From Actinomycetes bacterium (GTDB taxonomy: Bacteria > Actinomycetota > Actinomycetes > Actinomycetales > JAJYRW01), in contig JAJYRW010000014.1 of assembly GCA_021793895.1 (NCBI GenBank), positions 1 through 16,386 on the forward strand: a stretch of 16,386 nucleotides of DNA, in the 5' to 3' direction. The position numbers and the translations under genes are program-made. The notes under the pieces are model-generated. The model searched no databases, was not told the DNA's origin, and saw only the letters and a list, made by a program, of their open reading frames with translations. This document shows, piece after piece, positions 8,252 to 15,423 of this stretch. Each line of letters begins with the position of its first letter. Position 1 is the first letter of the stretch.

Positions 8252-9457
8252 TCAGTAGATAGAATTGATGTTGGTATCGCGTATCTGTCCCTTTTCGAAG
8301 TAGGTGCGGACTTCATTTGGCAGCGCGGGAACCTCGTAAGTTGAGCCATTTCCACGCATAGATTCCGTTGCTAAGGACGCAGCGGCAACGGCCTCTCGGG
8401 CCGCGACAGGGGAAGTTTCGGTTGGGATTCCCTCGCGCACAAACTGCAAAAATTCAGCCAGAAGTGCCGGATCAGCGCCGTAATGACCACCCTGTGCAGT
8501 GGGTATCGGGATTTCCTCGTCACCGCTTTCTTTAAATACTGTGCGCTTATCCCAGATGCGCACCACACCGTCATCGCCCAGACCAAAGTTTTCAATGCGG
8601 CCCTCGGTCCCAATAACGGTGTAATTGCGCCAATAATCGGGCGTGAAGTGGCACTCGTTATATGTGCCGAATGCCCCGTTGTCCATTTGCATCGTCATCA
8701 TCGAGATGTCTTCGACGTCGATAACTGGATTCATGCCGGTATTTTCAAGCGGCGGCCAGTTTTTTTCCCGGTTTAACCAGTCGCGCACCAAGCGTTTGCC
8801 AACGCCCTTATGGCGATCTTCTATCTGGTTATAAACAACCAGGTCGCCCATAGCGCTAACGCGGCGGGTGTAGCCACCAGCGAGCCAGTGAACGATGTCA
8901 ATATCGTGTGCGCCTTTTTGCAGCAGCAAGGAGTTAACTTTAGACCTCTCAGCGTGCCAATCTTTAAAAAAGCGATCACCGCCATCACCCACGAAGTAAC
9001 GGCACCACACGGCTTTCACCTCGCCAATACGGCCCGAATCAACTATCTGCTTCAGCAGTCGAATCACGGGCATGTGGCGCAAATTATGGCCAACATAGAG
9101 TTTTGTGCCCGACGTGTAGGCGGCGCGCAAAATGGCATCGGCGCCTTCCAGCGTGATGGCCAAAGGTTTATCGACAAACACGGGAACGCCAGCATTTAGC
9201 AGTGCGACAGCCTGCTCCATATGCGCGTCATCGGGGGAGGTGATGAAAACAGCGTCAAGTTCGCTCAGTTCTTCGAGCTCTTCAGCGATGTGGATATCGG
9301 GGCCAAAGAAGTCCCTTGCGCGCTCGCGCGCCGCGGAAGCAGGGTCGTAGATTGCGCGAACTGAACTGTTTCCATCGGCTGCGGCTGCGCGTTGGGCAAT
9401 TACACCGCGGTTACCGTATCCGACGACTCCAAGTGACAGCTGCCTCTTCGCAGTCAT
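8252..9457 (-). CDS. Gfo/Idh/MocA-family NAD(P)-dependent oxidoreductase
   Basis: This 401-residue cytoplasmic sugar-type dehydrogenase is the first gene of the ABC operon. The Rossmann motif is GYGNRG (13-18). The family catalytic Lys is Lys97 in VDKP, and the catalytic His is probably His184 in KGAHDIDIVHW. The second half forms the beta-sheet substrate domain. Members oxidise or epimerise sugars and inositols, or make 3-keto sugars that glycosides are cleaved through; the exact reaction here is unknown. It lacks the sequence features I would expect of GH109 glycosidases. The start is ATG 9457, preceded by AAGAGGAACC. A longer reading frame to 9550 is open, but it crosses the promoter and operators and its extra 31 residues are unlike the family. 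Confidence 0.9.
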   Translation of the reverse strand: MTAKRQLSLGVVGYGNRGVIAQRAAAADGNSSVRAIYDPASAARERARDFFGPDIHIAEELEELSELDAVFITSPDDAHMEQAVALLNAGVPVFVDKPLAITLEGADAILRAAYTSGTKLYVGHNLRHMPVIRLLKQIVDSGRIGEVKAVWCRYFVGDGGDRFFKDWHAERSKVNSLLLQKGAHDIDIVHWLAGGYTRRVSAMGDLVVYNQIEDRHKGVGKRLVRDWLNREKNWPPLENTGMNPVIDVEDISMMTMQMDNGAFGTYNECHFTPDYWRNYTVIGTEGRIENFGLGDDGVVRIWDKRTVFKESGDEEIPIPTAQGGHYGADPALLAEFLQFVREGIPTETSPVAAREAVAAASLATESMRGNGSTYEVPALPNEVRTYFEKGQIRDTNINSIY

Positions 9458-9477
9458 GGTTCCTCTTGTCTCAACCA

Positions 9478-9496
9478 TTTGCAGCAATACTGCAAA
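9478..9496. promoter_or_regulatory. 19-base palindromic operator candidate (O2)
   Basis: TTTGCAGCAATACTGCAAA has perfect 7-base arms (TTTGCAG/CTGCAAA) around 5 bases. It lies in the Gfo/Idh leader, centred about 25 bases downstream of the predicted start point and 20 bases before the ATG. Symmetric sites of this kind suit a dimeric regulator. The LacI-family gene about 0.4 kb upstream is the obvious candidate, but binding is inferred, not shown. Confidence 0.6.
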
Positions 9497-9504
9497 ACAT
9501 GTCT

Positions 9505-9519
9505 TGCAACGTGCTTGCA
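9505..9519. promoter_or_regulatory. Palindromic operator candidate (O1) at the start point
   Basis: TGCAACGTGCTTGCA has 5-base arms (TGCAA/TTGCA) around 5 bases, centred at 9512, the position predicted for transcription start. Its TTGCAA-type arms resemble operators of many LacI-family proteins. Its centre is 25 bases from O2. Occupancy would block initiation at the promoter described at 9519-9547. Confidence 0.5.
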
Positions 9520-9547
9520 GTATGCAGCACATTCTTTGCGTCGTCAA
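9519..9547 (-). promoter_or_regulatory. Predicted promoter of the Gfo/Idh-ABC operon
   Basis: Read on the minus strand, TTGACG (9547-9542, 5 of 6) is followed after exactly 17 bases by CATACT (9524-9519, 4 of 6). Transcription would start near 9512, giving a leader of about 55 bases. The -10 overlaps TGCAGTATGC (plus 9516-9525), similar to the motif on the esterase promoter -10. The prediction is by eye. Confidence 0.5.
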
Positions 9548-9872
9548 CATGAGGGAGCATGGTTAGGGCTCTGCGCCTTATTGCCTATAAAGCGCACCGA
9601 GCAATGGCTGCGATAATTTGGTGTTCTACTGGTCGGCTAGTGCCGATTCTTGCAGCGTTCAGTCAGTGCTGGCCGCGATTTGTGCCGCCATGTGCCCAGC
9701 CCCGTAGCCGTTGTCAATGTTGACGACGGCTACCCCGGTATCACGCATTCAGTGTGTAGATATGCAAGCAGCGCAGAAACTTCGGCCAGACGTTGCGCTT
9801 GACATCGCCGGTTTGCTGCGGCCTCAGGTGCCGGTTATTTCGGCTTGTGCGCATCAGCGGCATAAAACGGAG
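9548..9872. other. Gene-free stretch between the two operons
   Basis: About 325 bases without an intact gene. The right two thirds hold the larB-like remnant listed separately. The left third (about 9548-9658) holds only a small stem (TCGGC 9633-9637 with GCCGA 9642-9646) lacking a U-run. No convincing terminator for the upstream operon was seen. A plus-strand open frame from 9711 runs antisense into the regulator gene and is not credible as a protein. Confidence 0.6.
9659..9840 (-). pseudogene. larB: Decayed remnant resembling the larB C-terminus
   Basis: One minus-strand frame ending at TGA 9659-9661 reads VAVVNIDNGYGAGHMAAQ and then IAASTD. I recognise this as the conserved C-terminus of LarB, the AIR-carboxylase-like enzyme of nickel-pincer cofactor synthesis. 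Just upstream, a different frame reads SALLAYLHTECVIPG, matching the preceding LarB helix (usually similar to LAALLAMLNSCAPG). The two join if one base is changed at the GGGG run near 9733-9736. Farther upstream only a weak trace (around ATSGRSF, near 9785-9800) is left, in yet another frame. About three quarters of a normal LarB is missing, and the regulator stop codon begins where the rest should be. The reading is from memory of the family, so the family assignment is moderately sure and the 5' limit is not. Confidence 0.6.
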
Positions 9873-10868
9873 TTAAATGGTCTGGCCTCGACGGTAAACG
9901 CCCGTCACTGTGACGTTTTGCGCCTCGTCGCCGCGCCCTTGCGCAAGAAGCAGATCGACGGCAATGCGTGCGGCCGTACGGGTATCGAGATGTACGGTTG
10001 CCAATGCGGGGTGCGTGTTAATAGGAAGGGCATCATCACAACCCAGAACGCGAAAGTCTCGGGGAGCGTGATGGCCGCGGGCGCCCATGCCGTCAACGAC
10101 ACCGTGAGCGACGATATCGTCAAAAGCAATGAGCAGTTCGCCCGGACGGTAGTCCATAGAGAGCATTAGCCGTCGGGCATTTTCATAGGTTGGTTCGCTC
10201 AAACGGAGGCGCCGATAGGGCAATGAACGCTTTGCAGCCTCTTCGCGAGCTCTGGTTTCCCGCTCGATGTTGGGCCACCATTGCTCATCGCTTCCAATGT
10301 ATGCAACGCCGGCAACTTCATGCTCTGCCGCCTTTGCCACGGCGTCGGTGATCGCTGGTGCGGCCGAAACGAGAACGCTCGACATGCCTGTGATCTGCCG
10401 GTTGATGAGTACCGTGGGCACTTGCTCGGCGACCTCTTGGATATGCGTGGTGGACATTCGTGGAGAAGCCAGGATGAGACCGGCAACGTCGCGACTTACG
10501 ACGGTCGCTAGTTGGCGTTCTCGGGCAGCATTGCGTTCACTACTGAGTATGTAAAGCGAGTAATGCTGGCTCTCGGCGGTCAGTTGTGCAGCATGTACGA
10601 GTGGTGGAAAAAACGGGTTTGAAAGATCCGGAACAATCAGGCCTAAGGCAGAGGACCGTCCGGTGCTCAGCGCCTTTGCATGCTGGTTGTGTCGGAATCC
10701 GAGTGCGTCGGCCGCCGCTTTCACCCGAGTGACGGTCTCTTCGCGCAGCAGGTGAGGGTGGTTAAAAGCCCGGGATGCAGTCGAAGCCGAAACCTTGGCA
10801 GCCGCGGCGACATCTGCAATAGTCGGTGAGGTCGCGCGCGGCGTCCGCGCACCTGCTCGCCTGCTCAA
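9873..10868 (-). CDS. LacI-family transcriptional regulator
   Basis: This 331-residue DNA-binding regulator has an N-terminal LacI helix-turn-helix (TIADVAAAAKVSASTASRAF, about 16-35). A hinge and a type I periplasmic-binding-like sensor domain follow, starting LGLIVPDLSNPFF. The only plausible start is TTG 10868; no ATG or GTG in frame precedes the helix-turn-helix. Its TTGA overlaps the nagA-like stop by 3 bases, and GAGG lies about 11 bases upstream, so translation is probably coupled. It is the last gene of the TRAP/amino-sugar operon, a usual place for a local repressor that senses a pathway sugar or sugar phosphate. It may also act at the palindromes before the Gfo/Idh operon. Targets and effector are inferred. 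Confidence 0.93.
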   Translation of the reverse strand: MSRRAGARTPRATSPTIADVAAAAKVSASTASRAFNHPHLLREETVTRVKAAADALGFRHNQHAKALSTGRSSALGLIVPDLSNPFFPPLVHAAQLTAESQHYSLYILSSERNAARERQLATVVSRDVAGLILASPRMSTTHIQEVAEQVPTVLINRQITGMSSVLVSAAPAITDAVAKAAEHEVAGVAYIGSDEQWWPNIERETRAREEAAKRSLPYRRLRLSEPTYENARRLMLSMDYRPGELLIAFDDIVAHGVVDGMGARGHHAPRDFRVLGCDDALPINTHPALATVHLDTRTAARIAVDLLLAQGRGDEAQNVTVTGVYRRGQTI

Positions 10869-12022
10869 CTTTGCGCCACCTCAGCCGACGAAGCCATGTT
10901 AATTACCTCCATAGGTCTGAACTGCGCATCCCAAAGCACCAGATTTGCGCGTTTACCCGCTGTGATCACGCCTACGCTACCGCGCCCGGATATTTCGCCG
11001 AGAATTTTTCCGGGTATTTCGGTCGCCATTGCAAATACATCCGATACCGCTAATTGAGTCTGCATCGCCGCAAAACGCACGCAGTGCGCGAGTGGGACAG
11101 CTGCCCCGGCTAATAAGTGCTCGTTGTGCGCAAGCGACAGGCGCCCATCCTGCGACAGGATGACATCGCCGCCAATCGGAGTGGTATATCTTCCCGGTGG
11201 CGAGCCTGCCAAAGCGACTGAGTCTGAAACAAGAAAGCAGTTATCTGCTCCTTTTGCGCGCACAACCGTCTCTAGCACCGCAGCCGGCAAGTGATGGCCA
11301 TCAGCTATGAGCCCCGCATCTAATGTGCGGTCGGCAATTTGTTCCCACAGTAAATTTGGGTGACGGGCAATTTCGGCTTTCATCCCATTGCCGAGGTGGG
11401 TGCATAAAGTAGCTCCAGCGACTGACGCGGCGGCGACCTCCTTGGCATCTGCATGGGTATGACCGATCGCCACGTGGACCCCTAGAGCGCGCAACGCACT
11501 GATCTTCCGTGGTGCTTGATCCCAGTGCGGTGAGAGCGTCACATAACCGATTGGGAAGATCTCCTGCCACCGCGCTACTTCTTCTACAGAAATATCGCGG
11601 ACGAACTCCTTCTCATGAGCGCCACGTGGACCATCGAGCGCAGAGATGAAGGGGCCTTCGATATGGGCACACTGTATGGCTGCCGCCACCGCCGGGTCCT
11701 GTTCAACAGCCAAGGCTAAGGTGCGCAGTATTTGTGCGATGTGGTCGTGGCTTTGGGTGATTATCGTGGGCACCCAGAAGCTTGTTCCGCATTCTGCGAG
11801 CATGCGGGTCATCTGTGAGACTTCTTCAACAGTGAGGTCGGCAGAGTTTAGATCTACGCCTCCGAACCCATTGATTTGCAAATCAACGAGACCATGACTA
11901 ATCCAGGGCAACTCTGCCGGGTCATCAATTAATTCAAAACTGTCAATCACACCGGAGCGCACAAGGACGCGCACACCTCGGCCGGTGAGAACATCGCGCC
12001 CCTCATACGTCTTGATGGACAT
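10865..12022 (-). CDS. nagA: N-acetylglucosamine-6-phosphate deacetylase-like amidohydrolase
   Basis: This 385-residue metal-dependent amidohydrolase is predicted to remove acetate from an N-acetylated hexosamine 6-phosphate. NagA landmarks are present in order: GLVDLQINGFGG (44-55, with Gln-x-Asn replacing the usual HxH), metal ligand Glu122 in HIEGPF, and His188 in GHTHAD. His208 follows in THLGNGM, IADGHH is at 238-243, and the catalytic Asp266 is in LVSDS. All catalytic residues are kept. The usual HLFNAM segment, which helps bind sugar and phosphate, is HLGNGM here, so it belongs to a divergent subgroup and the substrate could differ from GlcNAc-6-P. ATG 12022 lies inside the nagB-like gene (20-base overlap), and no strong ribosome site is visible, which suggests coupling. 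The symbol is by homology only. Confidence 0.85.
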   Translation of the reverse strand: MSIKTYEGRDVLTGRGVRVLVRSGVIDSFELIDDPAELPWISHGLVDLQINGFGGVDLNSADLTVEEVSQMTRMLAECGTSFWVPTIITQSHDHIAQILRTLALAVEQDPAVAAAIQCAHIEGPFISALDGPRGAHEKEFVRDISVEEVARWQEIFPIGYVTLSPHWDQAPRKISALRALGVHVAIGHTHADAKEVAAASVAGATLCTHLGNGMKAEIARHPNLLWEQIADRTLDAGLIADGHHLPAAVLETVVRAKGADNCFLVSDSVALAGSPPGRYTTPIGGDVILSQDGRLSLAHNEHLLAGAAVPLAHCVRFAAMQTQLAVSDVFAMATEIPGKILGEISGRGSVGVITAGKRANLVLWDAQFRPMEVINMASSAEVAQS

Positions 12023-12752
12023 CGCTTAAAGCTTCCTCATCAGCTAGGACGGTAACGTCATCATGGTTTTTTAGGGCTGTGGCAGGCAGTTCATTAGTTA
12101 TTGGCAACTCAAGCATGGCTTTCAATGCTTTTGCCTTTGCGGATCCCAATGTCGAGCAAATGATGGTGCGTGCCTTGAGCATTGAAGGGATCGTTAATGT
12201 GATAGCAAATTGGGGGACATCCGCGAGTTTGGGGAAAAGCCCCTCATCAACTTGCTGCGTTCGAGATGCCTCGGCCAACTCGATATGCCGAACCGGTAGG
12301 ACATCATTCAGGTCGGTTCCTGGGTCATTGAATGCGAGATGCCCATTTACTCCGATGCCGCACAGCACTAGGTCAAACCCGTTTTCCGGAAGCCGTTCGG
12401 CATAGGCGGCCGCAGCTTGCTGCGGGTCTCCCGCAGTTTCGATGCGCTCAAATATCGCTTTATTCATATCCGGTAGGGAATCAAAGTAGTTGTGCTTCAA
12501 CCACGCACCGAAAGTCTGTGGTGCGTTGGGTGTCAACCCTACGTATTCGTCCATGTGAAAGTAGCGCACTGGATGTTTATGGATTTCTGTGTCAATTAGT
12601 GCTCGAAGCACGGGAAGTTGACTTGGAGCTGCGGCAAGCAGCACAGTGGCTTCTCGGCCTTCCTGGTGCGCAGCAGAGATCGCGCCTATTGCGATCTCTG
12701 CACCTGCCGCACCAAGTTCAGCATGAGTACGATTGCGAATCACATTGAGCAT
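12003..12752 (-). CDS. nagB: Glucosamine-6-phosphate deaminase-like protein (divergent NagB)
   Basis: This 249-residue member of the NagB/6-phosphogluconolactonase fold is predicted to isomerise and deaminate an amino-sugar phosphate. Visible motifs are MDEY (67-70, general base Asp68) and GIGVNGHLAFNDP (132-144, ring-opening His138). Two departures from classical NagB stand out. The phosphate-loop signature ATGSTP is replaced by AAAPSQ (40-45), and the Glu of FNEP is Asp143. Both suggest a divergent subfamily, and the exact substrate is uncertain. I chose ATG 12752, with AAAGGGA upstream and a family-like MLNVIRN start, over the GTG at 12776, which overlaps the previous stop and lacks a close ribosome site. 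It lies between the SIS gene and the nagA-like gene. Confidence 0.8.
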   Translation of the reverse strand: MLNVIRNRTHAELGAAGAEIAIGAISAAHQEGREATVLLAAAPSQLPVLRALIDTEIHKHPVRYFHMDEYVGLTPNAPQTFGAWLKHNYFDSLPDMNKAIFERIETAGDPQQAAAAYAERLPENGFDLVLCGIGVNGHLAFNDPGTDLNDVLPVRHIELAEASRTQQVDEGLFPKLADVPQFAITLTIPSMLKARTIICSTLGSAKAKALKAMLELPITNELPATALKNHDDVTVLADEEALSDVHQDV

Positions 12753-12772
12753 TGAATAGTTTCCCTTTAACC

Positions 12773-13519
12773 TCACAGATTGCGAATGCGGCCTTGGAAG
12801 CGCCCGACGAGTTTTGCGTTTGCTTCATCCCCGCCTGGAGCGTTGCCGCTTGTCCATACCGCAGGGCGGCCACCTTCGGCTACGATTCGCTCGATAGTAA
12901 GCATTTGTATGGCATTCATCAGAAAAGCATTAGCGAAGGTTGAAACTGCGCCGGCGGCCGGAACGTCCCCATCAAAATTCATGACGGCATCTCCCACCGG
13001 TATCAACGAGTCCAGGAAGATATCAGCGAGATCGTGCAAATTTTGCTTTGAAGGGTGGCGTGCTGGATGATCGGGGCCAATAGTTTCGGCATGCTGCCGC
13101 GAACTAATACCAACGACGGTGGCCCCCAGCTCCTTAGCACGCATGGTCGAATCAATGACAGCTGAGTTCATTCCATAAGAGTTGACAATCAAAATGAGGT
13201 CACCCTCACTGAGGCCGGAATTGTCGATCACGATTCGGCCATAGCCCGGAGTCCGCTCCATTGACATTGATCGCAGCGCGCCGCTCGATAGCAGTGTGCC
13301 CTCATCGAGAATTGCTGCGATGTTCATCAATCCGCCGGCCCTAAAGAAAGCTTCTTGGGTTGCAATGTTCGCGTGTCCGCCGGGACCGTAGACGTAAATG
13401 AGTTTGTCTTCGCGGACGCGGCGTGCAGTCTCGTCTATTACTTTGGGCATGACCTCCTCATTGATCTCTATGACCTGCTCCAACATTGTTGAAACGTAGT
13501 CGTAATATTTCTTCAGCAT
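12773..13519 (-). CDS. SIS-domain sugar isomerase-like protein (UPF0309 type)
   Basis: This 248-residue cytoplasmic protein has one SIS (sugar isomerase) domain and resembles the UPF0309 family along its whole length, including the MLKKYYDYV start and a C-terminal GGDEANAKLVGRFQGRI. SIS domains bind phosphosugars. The family has no firmly known reaction; proposals include isomerisation of amino-sugar phosphates. The sugar-phosphate loop usually seen as GSGHSH reads GPGGHAN, and the second loop, usually SNSGIN, reads NSYGMN. ATG 13519 follows AAAGGACG at good spacing; a longer open frame to 13576 would overlap dctM and has no good site. It lies 31 bases after dctM and 20 before the nagB-like start, so it is probably a step of the same pathway. 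It lacks the motifs I would expect of a MurQ etherase. Confidence 0.82.
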   Translation of the reverse strand: MLKKYYDYVSTMLEQVIEINEEVMPKVIDETARRVREDKLIYVYGPGGHANIATQEAFFRAGGLMNIAAILDEGTLLSSGALRSMSMERTPGYGRIVIDNSGLSEGDLILIVNSYGMNSAVIDSTMRAKELGATVVGISSRQHAETIGPDHPARHPSKQNLHDLADIFLDSLIPVGDAVMNFDGDVPAAGAVSTFANAFLMNAIQMLTIERIVAEGGRPAVWTSGNAPGGDEANAKLVGRFQGRIRNL

Positions 13520-13550
13520 CCTTCGTCCTTTCGTTGAAGTTGCGGGGCGG

Positions 13551-14840
13551 TTAAAACAGCAGTCGCGGGAGGCCAATCGTTAGTGCTGGTAGGAACGTGG
13601 TGAGTATGATCACCAGCAAATACACCAGGAGGAAAGGTCCTGCCTCTCGAACTAAGGGCCCAAATCCGACTTTGGCGAGTTTCGTGACAACGAAGAGCAG
13701 GGCACCTACCGGTGGGGTAATGAGACCGACCATTAGATTGACCACGATCATTGCCGCATAGTGGATTGGGTCAATTCCCAGAGCTATAGCTGTGGGCAAT
13801 AGGACTGGCACGAAAATTAAAATTGCCGGAATTGCGTCCATGACCGTGCCAAGAATCAGGAAGAATACAAGTGTGAGCAATAAGAATGCGAATACACCGA
13901 GACCCGCATCCTGTACCCAAGCATCAATTCGGCTCCCCAGCCGCGTCAGGGCAACGACATAAGTAAATCCACCTACTGCGGCGAAAATCATCATAATGGT
14001 TGCCGAAAAAAGCGCAGTCTGGGTGAATACCTGGAGAGTCGAGCGGACGTTCAATGTTCGATAAATTAGCCCTAAAACTAGAACATAAGCAGACGCAAAA
14101 ATGGAGATTTCAGTGACGGTGGCGTATCCTCCAATAACGCCAACGAGTATCAGAATCGGGGTAAGCAGCGCAGGAAGGGCACGTAGAGCAACCTTGCGGA
14201 ACCCTTTCTTACGATAAGGATTGATGGCTTCGGTCGCCGGAATCGGCCCGTCACCTCGGCTGCGAAAAATAACTACGAGCAGCAGTCCGGTAATCAATAG
14301 AACACCAGGACCAATGCCTGCAATAAACAACTGGCCGACCGAGAGCGACGTGACGAGTGCGACGAACACCATCGGAACGCTTGGCGGAATCACCGGCCCT
14401 AGAACAGCGGATACCGCGACGGTCGCTGCAGAAAACTCTCGGCGATAGCCTGCCTTGCGCATCATCGGCAACATTGCGGAGCCGATCATTGAAGCTGCGG
14501 CGGGCGCTGATCCGCTAACTGAGGACGCGAATGCGCTAGCTCCGATTACGGTATGGGCCAGACCACCCTTGATTCCGCCTATGAAGTACATGAGAAAACC
14601 AACGATCCGTTCCGTTAATCCAGCCTTTGACATCAGTGAGCCCATGAGGATGAAAAACGGAATTGCGAGTAGTTCGTATGAATCCACTCCGCCAGCCATT
14701 TGCGTTGGTAGGGCAGTTGCGGATCCAAAATCTCCAACTACAAGCGTCGCGAGTACGGCGGTGAGCATCGCAACGAAGATCGGCGCCCCAAATGCCATGA
14801 GGCCGAACATGACCAGAAAAAGCACGGCGATTTCGGTCAT
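13551..14840 (-). CDS. dctM: TRAP transporter large permease subunit (DctM)
   Basis: This 429-residue integral membrane protein of about 12 helices forms the transport core of a tripartite ATP-independent periplasmic importer, driven by an ion gradient. Family signatures include IPFFILMGSLMSKAGLTERIV near residue 60-80 (split here as IPFFILMGSLM and SKAGLTERIV), ASSVSGSAPA, VIPPSVP, the segment DAIPAILIFVPVLLP and GLITPPVGALLF. Length is normal. Its ATG overlaps the dctQ stop (ATGA, 4 bases). It is followed by sugar-phosphate genes, which favours a sugar-acid or amino-sugar-acid substrate over the C4-dicarboxylates of the founding family. Confidence 0.95.
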   Translation of the reverse strand: MTEIAVLFLVMFGLMAFGAPIFVAMLTAVLATLVVGDFGSATALPTQMAGGVDSYELLAIPFFILMGSLMSKAGLTERIVGFLMYFIGGIKGGLAHTVIGASAFASSVSGSAPAAASMIGSAMLPMMRKAGYRREFSAATVAVSAVLGPVIPPSVPMVFVALVTSLSVGQLFIAGIGPGVLLITGLLLVVIFRSRGDGPIPATEAINPYRKKGFRKVALRALPALLTPILILVGVIGGYATVTEISIFASAYVLVLGLIYRTLNVRSTLQVFTQTALFSATIMMIFAAVGGFTYVVALTRLGSRIDAWVQDAGLGVFAFLLLTLVFFLILGTVMDAIPAILIFVPVLLPTAIALGIDPIHYAAMIVVNLMVGLITPPVGALLFVVTKLAKVGFGPLVREAGPFLLVYLLVIILTTFLPALTIGLPRLLF

Positions 14841-15373
14841 TGAGATTCATCGCCGTCTTGAATTAGAGACGGTTCTTCGGAGGATCCCACACTCATGAGA
14901 GGAGCAAAAAGAACCATAAAAAATCCCAGGACTGGTACCGCCAAATATGCATAACCCGTGGGTATGCCGAGCTGGATGTATTGGATGCTCATCCGGTCAA
15001 CGGCGACAACGAATCCGGCTATTAAAAGGATGAGCCCGACTGCAAACTCCAATAAGCGCACGGCATATGCGCTAATTGTGCGGAATGAGGCAGGAGCTCG
15101 TTCTACTATGAAGTCGACGATGAGGTGCTCACGTAATCCGATGGCGGCAGAAGCGCCAATCATGATCACCCACGTAATCAAAAGTCGACTCAGATCGTTC
15201 ACCCAAATCCAGCCGCCCATGACCGGGCGGGCAGCGATCTGAATGATGTTGATCAGGAACAACGCGAGTAATGCGCCGCCAGCGATGGCAGCTAATCCGT
15301 GTGAAACTCGTGTGACGAAGGCGTCACGCTTAGATTTTTCTCGCTTTGCTCGCCTAGGTTCTCCGGCGTCCAC
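14837..15373 (-). CDS. dctQ: TRAP transporter small permease subunit (DctQ)
   Basis: This 178-residue membrane protein has four predicted helices (about 28-50, 58-76, 100-125 and 138-158) and a positively charged cytoplasmic N-terminus. The family motif WVNDLSRLLITWVIMIGAS is visible in the second helix. It forms the membrane complex with DctM. The start is GTG 15373, with AAGGAG six bases upstream. It follows dctP by 105 bases, with a hairpin in between, and overlaps dctM by 4 bases. Confidence 0.93.
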   Translation of the reverse strand: MDAGEPRRAKREKSKRDAFVTRVSHGLAAIAGGALLALFLINIIQIAARPVMGGWIWVNDLSRLLITWVIMIGASAAIGLREHLIVDFIVERAPASFRTISAYAVRLLEFAVGLILLIAGFVVAVDRMSIQYIQLGIPTGYAYLAVPVLGFFMVLFAPLMSVGSSEEPSLIQDGDESQ

Positions 15374-15408
15374 GCTGACTCCTTAGTTTCACGGCGCCTG
15401 TGTAGGTC

Positions 15409-15419
15409 TTTGCAGCAAT
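15409..15419. promoter_or_regulatory. TGCA motif in the dctP-dctQ gap
   Basis: TTTGCAGCAAT is identical to the first 11 bases of the O2 palindrome (9478-9488), but its right arm is missing (it continues GCCTGG). It may be a half-site or decayed operator of the same regulator, or chance. No promoter was recognised at this place. Confidence 0.25.
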
Positions 15420-15423
15420 GCCT

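Noticed and set aside
9458..9550. A 31-residue N-terminal extension of the Gfo/Idh protein
   Set aside because: It is Cys-rich and unlike the family, crosses the predicted promoter and both palindromes, and ATG 9457 has a good ribosome site and starts just before the Rossmann motif.
9707..9728. Near-palindrome around GTCAATGTTGAC as an operator
   Set aside because: It falls in the codons for the conserved VVNIDNG segment of the larB-like remnant, which explains the sequence, and it is far from any promoter.
9711..10169. A 152-codon plus-strand open frame beginning in the gene-free stretch
   Set aside because: Most of it is antisense to the clearly real LacI gene, the protein is unlike any family I know, and its start lies in the larB-like remnant.
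12753..12776. GTG 12776 as the start of the nagB-like gene
   Set aside because: It overlaps the SIS stop and has no close Shine-Dalgarno sequence, while ATG 12752 follows AAAGGGA and gives a family-like N-terminus.
12773..13519. SIS protein as a MurNAc-6-phosphate etherase (MurQ)
   Set aside because: It is about 50 residues shorter than MurQ and follows the UPF0309 pattern at both ends, without the etherase motifs I would expect.
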